A DNA stretch of 64,000 bases from Clavulina sp. PMI_390 (taxonomy: Eukaryota; Basidiomycota; Agaricomycetes; Cantharellales; Hydnaceae): assembly GCA_015039315.1 (NCBI GenBank), contig WIDE01000016.1:221706-285705 (forward strand), read 5' to 3'. The translations under genes were made by a program, and so were the position numbers. A model generated the notes under the pieces. It made no database searches and was not told where the DNA came from. It saw only the letters and a list, made by a program, of their open reading frames with translations. Below are positions 1 through 10,878 of the stretch, one piece after another; within the stretch, counting starts at the first letter, position 1, and every line of letters begins with the position of its first letter.

Positions 1-831
1 TTGGAGTACTCAAGGTGTTCCAGCTTGATGGCTTCATGACGGGCTGCATTCTTCTATCGGGTCTGTTCATCTATGATGCTTGGTGGGTCTTCGGCACCCC
101 AGTGGTAAGCATCTCAGCCACAGAGCTCTCATCAGTATCTATATTCATGTTTTACCTCAGATGGTAGATGTAGCACAACAGCTTGATGCTCCTGTTTTAT
201 TGCTTTGGCCACGATCGCTTAATCCATGGGCTCCCCTGAGGTTCTCAATGCTCGGCTTGGGAGACATTGTACTTCCAGGTACGTTTATCTATTCTTGACA
301 TTTGACATTTCTAACGACCTGGTTATGAACTTTCTTTCAGGAGCATTCATTACTACCTGCCTTCGATTTGATCAGGCCTCATCCGTTGAACCTTCAGAGA
401 CTACCAACCTTTTGCTATCACCATCATTCAAAAAGCCCTACTTCAACACGACGCTGGTTGCATACATTATTGGACTAAATATCACAAGCCTCGTGGTACA
501 GCTTACAGAACACCCTCAACCTGCCCTCCTGTATCTTAGGTTCGTCCATCGAGTTCACCCCACCTCCACAATAATCCGTCATCTTACCTTGCTCCTCTCG
601 GTCCTTAGCCCTGCCTGCATTGGAGCGTTCTATTTGACGGCTCGGAGGCGAGAAGAGGTCTCGAAAGCCTGGAAATGGAAGTTTGAACCAAAAACCGACC
701 CTCTGCCAGTCACTCGAGCAGATGCTGCGACAGACTTGCCAGGTAATGAGACTGAATCTTCGACATCATCCTCGGTTGACATCCGAGACGCCGATGCGAA
801 AAGGCGCTCACATCCCTCATCATCCACATGA
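1..831 (+). CDS. Signal peptide peptidase-like intramembrane aspartyl protease (5' truncated by window)
   Basis: The C-terminal part of a presenilin-type aspartyl protease that cleaves membrane-spanning signal peptides in the ER. The three family signatures are visible in order: the YD catalytic motif in FIYDAWWVFGT, the GLGD catalytic motif in MLGLGDIVLPG, and the PAL motif in EHPQPALLYL. Four exons join in phase (start of window-114, 161-278, 341-539, 609-831); the last intron is 69 nt and happens to be open in frame. The protein ends in a basic, Ser/Asp-rich cytosolic tail (TARRREEVSKAWKW onwards). The N-terminal membrane segments lie outside the window. It converges on the RTA1 gene. The family assignment is secure because all three motifs occur in the right order and spacing. 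Confidence 0.9.
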
Positions 832-1479
832 CTTCTGGGGGTTGGCCAGGAAGAATCCGTTCTGTCACTACTTCCACCCGCCTCAACTCCGGGTGGGCCG
901 CAATCATTGACATACCTCTACGTTCTATCACCGCCACCTTCAGGCTTTCAACTTGGTTTCTGCTCCTAACGACCAAGGAGCTTCCCGGTTGTAGCATTGA
1001 CTCAACAGCTTCTGCTTATGATTTTTACCCCACTCCCCGGCTTTAAAAATAACGGTCTCATTTTTACGAGAGAGGCCTTTGTTGTGGAGGACAGCAAAAG
1101 AGATCAGAGGTACCATTATGATTTCAGCTAAGTATGCTCGATAGCTTTTAGTGTGGTTTATCAAATTTCCTCGTTCTGCGTATCACTCTCCATTCACCTG
1201 TAAAGAAAATATATTATCAAATGCACGAACTCATCAGCATTCTTGACACCAAAAAGAGATCTTTTCAATAGTCAACGGTTTTTTTACTACAGGGCATCCA
1301 AGTGATCAACACGAAGAATGCAGACAAAGTCCATTGACATTCCAGAAGAAGTACAATGTGAGAAAAGGAGTGGATAGATGGGAGAGATCGAGTCCATTTA
1401 TTTCAGGCAGCGGATGCAAGGCCCCCCTTTCAGCTCCAGGCGTCAAGAACAGAGGCTAGGCGAACGCCACTATTCTTGC
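832..1479. other. Intergenic, convergent 3' regions
   Basis: Lies between the stop of the plus-strand SPP gene and the stop of the minus-strand RTA1 gene. It should hold both 3' UTRs. I see no further gene. Confidence 0.6.
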
Positions 1480-2768
1480 TTAGGGCTGGCTATGAAGGGA
1501 CGTCTGGGTACCGTTTCCGAGGCCTACCCATTCACCGTACGAATTGGTTGGGCGCGATTCGTCGAGCAACCAGCCAGGGTGGAATACGTTGAGCGTGTAC
1601 ATGGCGAGGACGATCATGGCACCATCAAAGATGTTGAAGAGGATCTCGGTGCGAATGATGATGCCATTCCAGCCCGCGCTCAACTATAATGGAGGGAGAG
1701 GTTCAATGCGTCAGCTCAGTCATCGAGAGGTCCAAGCGCGGCAAGGACAGACTATCTGACCTCAGCAGTACGGTAAAAGGCTCGGATAAGGAGGAAGACA
1801 GTGGAAAGCTTCAGGCCAAGGATCATACGCTGGTGGCGAGTGGAGAGCTCGGGACGCTTGTCACCATACCCAGACGTTCCACGAACAACATTATTGTGCT
1901 TCATATTGGAGAGGATCTTCAGACCAAGGTATGCGTTGATCAACATTCCAACTGCGATGAAGGTTTGAGTATTCAGGTCACGCGCCAGCAGATAACCGTA
2001 CGACTCACTGAGAGAGATGATAATTCCAATGAGCATGACGTTCCCGCCTGTGGTAGGTTGAGAGCCAGAAGCCATAGCGCCACCGAAAGCCTGGATGACA
2101 AGTGCAGTAAAGTCGACGGCAGTGAAAAGCCAGGAATCTGCACAAGAAGACAGTCAGGTTCACATGAGTGCAAGGTGGGATAGTGGGATTGGACATACAA
2201 GTCCGGGCGCTGAGTCGGCTGTAGCGCTCCAAGTCAGCTTGCTTGATCAATTGGGCCAAGCAGATGAAGTTCGCTGCGGTGAGGAAGGTCGGTCTGCAGA
2301 GTGGCACTGTCAGTCCATAATCTGTACGAGTATGATGGCGGTAGAAAGACGAACGCGATAATCGTGCAGGTGATTTGCATGAGGAAGGGGTTATCGGCCA
2401 GAGGGTTTTTCGCGCTGAGCGAGCGTCCGACCCAGCCGACCGTCTCTCCGATGCCGCACATCACTGCAGTGACAAGGAGATACCACTTGCGTTTCATGAC
2501 AAGCTGGACAAAGTGGATGGCTGTGGAATAGACTCAGATGGAGCAAGAGCAAGCGGGAAAACTCGGGCTACAGACCAGTCGAGATCACAAAGAGGAAGGT
2601 GAACATAACGGCAATCCACAGCGTCGGGCCTTTGTTAGGTACTCCATCTGCGCCTTTATAGTGATAGTGGCCATTAGGGTCGAAATCAGAGGCTGAATGG
2701 AGGGGTTCAGTGGTCGTCAGATAAAAATAGGGAAGTGGGGAGACAAGCGACGCACAGTTGTTGCTCAT
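1480..2768 (-). CDS. RTA1-family seven-transmembrane protein (lipid-translocating exporter type)
   Basis: A fungal RTA1/RSB1-family multispan membrane protein. Members are linked to resistance to 7-aminocholesterol and to sphingoid long-chain base export at the plasma membrane. The first exon gives an extracellular N-terminus and a first helix (PTLWIAVMFTFLFVISTG). The next carries the family signature around GIGETVGWVGRSLSAKNP and PFLMQITCTIIA. Later exons give TGGNVMLIGIIISLSE and the last helices (ILFNIFDGAMIVLAMYTLNV, then HPGWLL), also typical. Exon joins were not all resolved; at least four introns are present. The start is the ATG of MSNNCASLVSPLP. The substrate cannot be told from sequence. 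Confidence 0.8.
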
Positions 2769-4700
2769 GGTGCTAGGAAACCTAGTCTAAATGGATAGAA
2801 GTAGGAATGAGGAAGTTGGAGAGCTATCTAGAGCACTGCTCGATGCACTCGTTACGGGGTTGGAGGAGGATTGGGAGTAAAGAACTGTGTGATTGTGTGA
2901 GGCTCCGGAAGTCCACCATGGAGGTCGAATGACTTTATAGTACTTCTAGTATCGTTCAAGACCGCACAGCCCGTTGTTCCATTCTGACTCTGAGTAAAGA
3001 AAAATGACGACCGTGAGGCTAGCAAGAGTGAGGGACCGGGCTCCGCACCGAAGCGGTCAAGGTGATCGCAGTCTTGGCACTGTATAGGCCCGTGTTCCCA
3101 TACGGCCTGCGGAAGGATGAATATAGTTTAATTTTGCAACCCGATCCGAGGTTCAAAGATGGTATCCAATAGAAATAATCGGCGCGCCTGTCAGATTCCC
3201 GAAGGTTGAATGTATATACAGGGGACGGAGATAATTCGTCGCGATGATGTTCGAGGCAAGGGCTGCGCCGCGGCCAGCCACCATAGACGCAGAGTGCTCA
3301 CGGTTGCACAAATGATCAGTAGTCCATTTTGCCATTCATGAATCTCGGTGTTAGTCGCCTGTAGAGCAGGGAACAAGGACAACACGCAGTAGGTTCGCAG
3401 TATTAGTCTGATGGGCACTCCTTCGATAGACCGTGATCCTGCACCGCCTCAAGTTGTGAATGTCCACCAATCGAGACGATGCGCAACACATGCACGCCAG
3501 TATCAACAAGTGATCAAGAGAGACACTGCGGGCATATCGTATTGCCGCAACTTTGGGTTGATTGATGAAGTAGCGGGGTGGGTGGATAAAAGGACCCTGA
3601 GTTATCGTCATACTGGGAGACAATGTTATGACAAAGTTACATCAAGTGGTGATATATGGGAGAATCATCGACTGCCGACCGACCTTCGAACTGCGGATCT
3701 GCAGAATGACCTACATCTTGTGAAATCGTTACTGATTGACGATCTTGGAGGTGCTGAGCCAAACCAGGTGATGGGATGTTCAAGGAGCTGCAGCACAATA
3801 CAGAACAAGTGAGCAAACACATCCACGAAGGGTGGTAAAATGCAGAAGGGAATCATGAAATGGTAATTCAGAGATGGGACCTGCGTTGCAGAATCCACTT
3901 TGCAGAGTAGTCGTCCTCGCCGCGGCGCGCCGAAGCACCCGGACTCGAAGAACAAGGATGAAAGGGAGTCATCACAAGAATAAAGTGATGCAAGAGAGGG
4001 ACTGGGCTCACGTGGATGAATGGCTAAAACCTGTTCGCGTCTGGCATGCTTGAGCTGGGAAGAACACGAGCCCCATTTGCTTGGCTGCGAATGTAAAGCT
4101 ACTGGTTCAAAATATGGCGTCTTGAACAGATATTTTGATGGATTGTCCTATAGGATAGTTAGAAACAAGGTTTCTGGTATGATTGAACCTTTCGTTGGAT
4201 GAACATGTGGAGCGCCATCACCAGCCAACAAGGCAGTTCGCCGCGTTGAGCAGTAAACAGGTAGCCCATAGAAAGCAGCCCTTAAAGACTTTTTGTCTTC
4301 GTAACAGAGTGTCGTGGTAGTTTACTCCGAGAGTCCACTGTTCCACTCTGATGGACCCATGCAGGTCGCAAGCCAACTCAGTAGGTGTGCAGACCGTGGG
4401 AAGTAGACCCTAGGTTGGCGCACATGATCTTGACTACGTGCCCAGCGAGCCTCGGGCATTGGCGCACGCTACGCCAAGCTAGTTGAACAAATATCCAACA
4501 TAATTACACTTGAATATAACATCTTAAAGGCTGAGAGTGTAACGGCTTGCGGCAACACTTCTTCCCATCGACACCCATCACGCAGACCCAAGGCTACCAG
4601 CACCATGTAACTATTCCTCTCGACTTCTCCAATTTACGCTGCCATACTGAATATAATATCAAGGGCTCTACGCGCGATACTAAGTCTAGCTTGGGTCACG
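2769..4700. other. Intergenic, no supported gene
   Basis: 1.9 kb between two divergent genes (RTA1 on minus, carboxypeptidase on plus). The longest open frame (about 133 codons, 3411-3812 plus) has no recognisable motif and no splice partners. Two GGCGCGCC octamers (about 3180 and 3917) stand out only as GC-rich spots. Confidence 0.5.
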
Positions 4701-6890
4701 ATGTTGGCTGTGGTTGCGCATGCCAACCCCGACCCAGACCCTCACACAACTCAAACATACCACTCTGGTTTCGCCTCCACCGACCCATCTCAAGCTTACT
4801 TCTCTGTCCAGGTCGATTCCGTGCCCTCCCATAGCTTGCGCTTTCGCCCAACTCCTTCATTCTGTGATCACACTGTCAAAACCTTCTCTGGATATCTCGA
4901 TGCCGGCTATGGCTCAAAGCATTTCTTCTTCTACTTTTTTGAGAGCCGAAACGATCCTCAGACAGATGATATAGTCATCTGGCTCAATGGAGGTACGTGG
5001 GTCTCTAGCTATTGGCGTATTCTTCGCCGCTTGTAGCATGCAATTTGACAATTCCTGGACCAGGCCCTGGATGTAGTTCTGCTACCGGACTCTTTATGGA
5101 ACTTGGTCCATGCGTAAGGCACCTTCAGCTACACAATGACCCTTAGCTTGACCCCACTCTTGTCATCAGAGAGTAACACCAGGTGGAAACGGAACCGAAT
5201 GGCACCCGCACTCATGGAACACGAATGCCAACGTCATCTTCCTGGATCAACCGTGAGTATAGTGTCGTCATCTTGCTTTTTATCATACCTCTCAATCATA
5301 AACGCTATATTCAGTATCGGAGCAGGGTTCTCGTACGCCGATTTTGGGCAGACCCTTGACACCACAGACCAAGCTGCTGTCGATTTCCACGCCTTCGTTG
5401 CGCTCTTCTTCGAAGCATTCCCGTCTTTCCAGGGTAGACCCCTCCACATCGCGGGAGAGTCATATGCGGTAAGTTCTACGAGTGCTCACAACCTGGCCCT
5501 AGTCCTCACGTCGATTGCGTAGGGTCGGATGATCCCCGTTTTTGCATCGCATATCGTGGACATGAATAGGAAATCGACGGCGAATACGACAGCGCCCATC
5601 AACTTGGCGTCCGTCCTCATTGGTAATGGCCTGACTGATGTCGTCTCGATGGTACCAAGCTACTATGATATGGTCTGCACGCGTGCTGGTTTCCCCCTAG
5701 CACCCATCTCAGAGTGCGTCAAGATCCAAAACCAGGTAACATACCTCCCCCATCAATTCGTAATCAGGTCTTCACATAATTCTTGTGTAGCTCCCAAGAT
5801 GTATTGAGTGGACCAAAGCCTCGTGTGTCGATCGCATGGATGAGGTATGTCATGTAGGGAACGAGGCGCCCTTTAGGAGGCTGATTCTGTGTCTCAGATA
5901 TCTTGCAAAGCTGCCAGAGACTTCTGCATGGCCATCATGTACCCTGCGCTCTTTGCAACAGGTAAGAGCAGCGCTTCGTGACTACCTGGAGAGCAAGATG
6001 CTGAGCCTCTATGCTTGAAATTAGAGCGTAATGTGTACAATCTCGCGGTGGTGAGAAACAAGAACATTTGAACTCTGATTCCTCGCCACTAACATTGAGC
6101 ATCAGGAATGTGAAGGCGTGTACGAGGAGACTATGTGTGAGTCACACTTGCCGTAGTATTGTACTGGCATCATGCACTCATCCCCATCTTAGGTTACCGG
6201 ATCTCACTAGGTTGGGAGACCTATTTCCTGCCTCTTATGTTTGACAAGGATGACTGACAGCCCAAATAGATATTGAGAAATATCTCAATCGCCCCGAAGT
6301 GCGCGAACTCCTTGGGGTCTCTCCCAAAGTCCCCCATTTCCAAGGATGTAACATGCCACTACTACTCACCTTTGAGGAGAAACTTGACCGGTACCATACT
6401 TCTCCACCATACGTGGCGCAACTGCTTGAAAGGGGGATTGATGTCCTGGTTTACGTTGGTAAGCCCAATGCTGAGGGTTGTGTCGCTAAGGCATACTTAA
6501 TTATATACTCCCTAGGCAAGAATGATTTTATCTGCAACCATATCGGGTATGCTCCCGACTTCATCCAGTTTTTGGCATGACTGATCACCTTCACACCACA
6601 TTAGGAACTATAAGTGGGCAAACGCTCTAGAATGGCACGGGGGCGATGCGTTCCGTAAGGAGACGCTCCAGCCTTGGGTTGTTGATGGAGAAGTGGCAGG
6701 CGAAGCGAAAACTGTAGGAGGCTTCACATTTGCCACAATTCTCGATGCTGGCCATATGGTAAGGCTTCCAAACATTCCTCAGATGTTGTGCAAACTATTA
6801 AGCCTATCATCTTGCTAGGCACCCTATGATAGACCAGTGCAGACATTGGCCATGCTACAACGCTGGATGGCGGACCGGAGGTTGCTTTGA
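4701..6890 (+). CDS. Serine carboxypeptidase (peptidase family S10, carboxypeptidase Y-like)
   Basis: Secretory or vacuolar exopeptidase releasing C-terminal amino acids. All elements of the S10 fold are readable across many short exons: [20 protein letters not shown] near the N-terminus, then WLNGGPGCSS (split by an intron in the second Gly), [13 protein letters not shown] joined to IGAGFSYAD, the nucleophile in GESYA-GR, NGLTDV, the catalytic Asp in KNDFICN and the catalytic His in LDAGHM-APYD. Ser, Asp and His are all present and the frame stays open to a TGA at 6888-6890. The ATG at 4701 leaves only a very short hydrophobic start ([14 protein letters not shown]), so the true signal peptide may need an unrecognised upstream exon. 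No frameshift seen. Confidence 0.88.
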
Positions 6891-7079
6891 GTAGGAAACG
6901 TCGAGTATAATTCGCAGGGAAAGCACATTATACATGTACATACAGAGCGATGCTAGGGACTCAAGAAAACAGTATTAAGAGATTCTAAGGAACCCCCAAA
7001 AAGCAGAAAGGTAGACCGAGCAGCGAAAGCGAAAAGAGCGATGATTTTGGCCCAACGGGAGGCGAAAAAGAGTGTTTGT

Positions 7080-8230
7080 TTAGACACACCCGACGGCAGG
7101 GAAGCCACAGGCGCCTTGAGGGGAGCCGTAGCCGTTCCAGCCGATGAGGCGGTTAGCAATGTCGTTGACGTAGGAGGCAGTGCCGTAGCGGGCGCAGTGA
7201 AGGTTGCCGCTGGTGGAGCACGAGCCAGTGTTGTACTGGAGAAAGAGACAGATTATGAGTTTACGATGTCAAGCGTGCGTAATGAGGAGATGCGTACAGC
7301 GCGAGCAGCATCGTAGGGGTTGCCAAGGTTGCAGTTGGTGTAAGCGTAGGACGAGCCACCATCGAGGTACTGGACGTATCCGGGACCTTGTGAGGTGCCT
7401 TCAGTACCATCACGAACCATCTGAAGGATGCTTGCCTGGAAGATATGAATCACGAAGAGGTCAGCGAGCGCTCTGTTAAAACTACGACACTATCAGCACG
7501 TACAGCGCTGTTCCCAGAGTTGTAAGAGACCGAGCCCTTGTATGCTTGCATGATGCCGCAGTTGTAGCCGCCGGTGCAGGCGACGTTGACGTTTCCGGTA
7601 GACTGAGGATGTAGTGGATGAGCTTAATTACTCTCCCAAGCTGTCAAGTTAGGGGACGAACCTCTTGCATAATGACCGCGAGGATGAGACGAGCATCGAC
7701 CTTGGATTCCTGAGAGACTGGGACAATCGCGTCGTGAATCTGGGTCTGCTGGGTGCTGGTGTCAAAGGAGCCCAAGCTGTATTGCTGCTGGCGCGCCCAG
7801 GACTGCATGATTCATTCATATGAGTCAGTCGATCCAAATACCGAAGGAAGGTGAACACGTACAGCAGTGAAGCTCATCCACTGCGAGATGGGAGGCAGAG
7901 AGTTGACATTCCCGGCGAAGCAAGTGTAGGCAGTGGCAGAGACACCAGAGGTACCAGCGTTGAGGTTGCTGTTATACCAGGCTAATGCGGTCGGGTTGTC
8001 GACGTAGGAGCCGATGCCCCATGAAGGACCACCTCGTGCGAATGAGGATTTAACGCGCTCAGCAACAGCGCGGATTTCCGAGGTGGTGACATTGAGGGGG
8101 GCAGCAGTCACCGGAGCGACCGAGAAAAGAGCGAGCGAGGCAGAAAGAATCTATAAGAGGCAGCAAGGGCATGAGTACCAGCGATGACAATGGTTGCCCC
8201 AGTGGAGATACGAACGAGGGCAGCAAACAT
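7080..8230 (-). CDS. Secreted lysozyme-superfamily protein (SLT/GH23-like glycan hydrolase)
   Basis: Probably a secreted enzyme acting on peptidoglycan-like or chitin-like glycans. The first exon encodes only MFAAL; spliced over 8152-8215 it gives a clean signal peptide (MFAAL+ILSASLALFSVAPVTA). The mature part contains FARGGPSWGIGSYVDNPTA, then LILAVIMQES, where the Glu sits where the catalytic Glu of lysozyme/SLT folds lies, then NVACTGGYNCGIMQ, ILQMVRDG, GPGYVQ and ANRLIGWNGYGS, ending PAVGCV. Multiple Cys suggest disulfides in the exported protein. Five or more exons. A TATA-like element (TATTTAAG on the coding strand, about 8328-8335) is about 100 bp upstream. The exact glycoside hydrolase family is inference from motifs. 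Confidence 0.65.
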
Positions 8231-8875
8231 GGTGAAGAGGCTCTTCCAGGAAGGGAAGGGGTCTTTAGAAGTGAACGACTGTGGGGTGGTTGAGAACACT
8301 GAGGATTTCGTGGTGCAGCTGGCGTGCTTAAATAGTGTTGCTCGAGCATTGTAGATCGGCGCCAAATGATAGTCTAGGATGGGCGGTGCATCTTCTCAAT
8401 ATTCTCTATAGCGATGCGTCGGGACTCCACCGAGACCTACCATCGACTCATGTCACCTCGGGTAGTCCAGAGACAATAGGACATGCATGGTAGCCTTGGC
8501 GGCGGGGCCGAATGATATTGACACTTTCCGTAGGCTTGGCGTCGTCGACATCACCATCCTTGACATTGATATATTGACAACGTGGAATAAGCACCTGTGC
8601 CGATCAATTATTGCCACCCTAGCTTGTAACATGAGACCATGTATGAACGCGGAAGCGAGTGGCCGGGGCTTCTTATAACGGTATATTGCAACGAGACATG
8701 TATGGCACATGCGCTTTTGATGGGAGTTGGGAGGTATATCGGAGAGCAGCCGACATAACGAGATCGGCATAGGATGAACAGCTGGTGATTACACAGAACA
8801 ACCAGGGAAGGCTTTTCGTCCGAGTTACGGTATGCAGCATGGGTCTGTAAGACTGGGATGTGAAGCAAACACTCC
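8231..8875. other. Intergenic
   Basis: Promoter side of the lysozyme-like gene and 3' side of the Cys-rich gene. I see no additional coding signal. Confidence 0.5.
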
Positions 8876-9957
8876 TCATGCGCTATCCATAAGCTCTATG
8901 TAGTGCCCGACACCAACATCGGCGCGCCTGGTGAGCTTGAAAAGTGTACCCTAGCATTGGAAAAAGATTGGCGATCAACTACGCCAATCAACTGTTATAG
9001 CAACTTACGAGACCTTCATCGTCCACACTTGGTGGCTGAGTTGTCACAGATTATTTGTTTCAGTATTACACTGGAGGACCAATAAGCCTCACATCACGAG
9101 GAGACTCACTGGTGGGTTATTGATTGCTCGGGCCGTTTCGCGGTCAAGTTGAGATTCCATTTTGCCCCATGCACCCCCAGCGCCGGGTGTATTGAACGCT
9201 GCAGTGCCGAAACACACGAATGTACCTGGAACGGATCATTGTAAGCTAGCGGATCTCATATTTTGATGCAATTTATGCCATTATTCGAGATAAAGAATAA
9301 GGCTGTTGACTAACATAGGCCCGAGATGTGACGTTCCGCCTTGCACCGTGGGTCTGCGTCATGATCGGTCGTATCGGCAGAAATCAACGGCGGTAATGTA
9401 TCACCCAGCTTGTAGAATCTTCTACAAACGGCGCATATGCGACCTTCCTTTCGTGATTTATTGTACCAAACTGTCTGCCAAGAGATTTAGAATGAGCAAC
9501 AATCATTGATTGTGAATCATTACCAAACGCGTACGAGTGCCAGTTCTTCTGGTAAATATCTTCGGAGCACATCGAGCACATCGTGGCGAGCAAATGGGGC
9601 GTAGCGTATGTCAGTTAATGATGGCGGCTCAGCATATGGTGTATCCAAGAATTCCAACACTCCCGAGAGTCGCTGATCGCCACCAGATGGATTCAAGTAT
9701 GTTCGATGAGCAGGCTGAGTAGGTTGAACGGGCTGAGCGGGTGGGGGTGGGATTGGGCCCTGAACAGGTCCTTTTTCTTGTGTATCGTTTGCATCATCGA
9801 TATCAGAAACTATTGGGATAGAGGGAGGAGTTTGGCTGATGGCGAGAGGGTCGGGCTGGGTAGGTTCCTTATTGGAAGGAGATGAAACCAATTTTGCAAG
9901 TGCATTTTTTCTTTTCTTGGCTTTTTTCGATGGTGGTCTGTTTCGCGGACCAGGCAT
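8876..9957 (-). CDS. Cys-rich conserved-looking protein of unknown function (266 aa, five exons)
   Basis: Assembled by hand from five exons that all join in phase: 9535-9957, 9315-9474, 9110-9225, 9009-9035 and 8876-8950 (801 nt). The N-terminus is Lys-rich and nuclear-signal-like (MPGPRNRPPSKKAKKRKN), followed by a Pro/Gln-rich linker. The C-terminal half is a compact domain: LPEELALTVWYNK, RICAVCRRFY, then a Cys cluster ERHISGLCTFVCFGTAAFN, PGAGGAWGKM and GTLFKLTRRADVGVGHY. The CxxC plus CxxxC arrangement could bind a metal. I do not recognise a named family. It is transcribed away from the HMG-box gene, and the ATGs are 187 bp apart. Splice sites are GT-AG throughout (for example GTAAGT and GTGAGT donors). 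Confidence 0.7.
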
Positions 9958-10144
9958 CCAGCCTACAAGCTATGACCAAGGCCGTCGGGGTGACAGGTGT
10001 GACTATGTACGCTTGTTGTACTACCAACCTTGTTCTTTGTCCAAGCCCCAAATCGAGCGATCATATTGTCATACTCGCGTGGCTGATTGCTCATAACAGA
10101 ATCTGTGCACGTCTATTCTACTCGTAGCCGGAATCGTTGCCTAA
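9958..10144. promoter_or_regulatory. Short bidirectional promoter
   Basis: The 187 bp between the ATG of the Cys-rich gene (minus) and the proposed ATG of the HMG-box gene (plus) must drive both if the two start sites are right. No clear TATA box is visible on either strand. Confidence 0.45.
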
Positions 10145-10878
10145 ATGGATGACAGAAGTGAAAGAGCGTCCAAACGGCCCAAAACCTTCGGGAGTGAAAG
10201 ACACAAGGCATGTCTAACGCGCATCTCATCCCTGTACTACCTTCCATACTGTGATTTATATATAAAAATTTATAGTTCAAAAGGAAAGACGGGACACTGA
10301 TTGTGAAGGGGACAAAGAAAAATGTTGCGCCTCGTGATCTTAGTGGCCCGCAACTTCCACTTTCTCCATTTATGTTTTTCTGCAAGGTCTGAATGAGGGG
10401 ACTCGCGAAATGTCTAATTTGTCTGATGAAATGCTGTCGACTGAAGGACTGGCGTGAGCGAATCCAGATCGCGAACCCGGGGAGCATATTCTGTGCGCTC
10501 TTGACATTATCCGTCATACTTATGTTGTGTTGACCGACCCCTAGCTGAGCAAAACAAACTCCTGGGCTCTAAATGGAAAGAGCTTGACGAGGCTTCCAAA
10601 GTCGTACGTGCATTATCGTGACCTACTCAACTTTGGCCCAACCCCACGCACTTCAGAAATACCGTGATCAATTTCATGAAGATAAGCTACGATACGACCT
10701 GCAGATGATGCAATATAAGGTGAGTCCCCCATGTAGATGTCCTTTAGTGCTTCCCTCAATGACGATGGATTATCCACAGGCGAAGAAGGGCGCCGAAGCA
10801 AACGAGCTTATATCTTCCTCTCCCCTGACGTCGCCTACTGCCGCCACTTCTAACACGCCATATGGTCCACGGAGATGA
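10145..10878 (+). CDS. HMG-box protein, NHP6-like (134 aa, six exons)
   Basis: A small chromatin protein with a single HMG box that should bend DNA non-specifically. Exons 10145-10207, 10309-10386, 10447-10492, 10545-10600, 10657-10719 and 10780-10878 give 405 nt in phase. The box reads PLSPFMFFCKDWRERIQIAN, NPGSIFSEQNKLLGSKWKEL, DEASK, KYRDQFHEDKLRYD and QMMQYK, matching the three helices of NHP6-type boxes (compare the family core PLSAYMFF...DWRER...KLLG.KWKEL). A basic N-terminal stretch (SKRPKTF) and a short Ser/Thr-rich tail flank it. The first exon relies on a GC donor (AAG|GCATGT), so the N-terminal 21 residues are the least certain part. The helix 1-2 loop SIFSEQ differs from the usual AGFGEV. 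Confidence 0.72.

Noticed and set aside
3181..8930. Three GGCGCGCC octamers as a shared repeat or site
   Set aside because: Their flanking sequences are unrelated, and one lies inside a coding exon of the Cys-rich gene.
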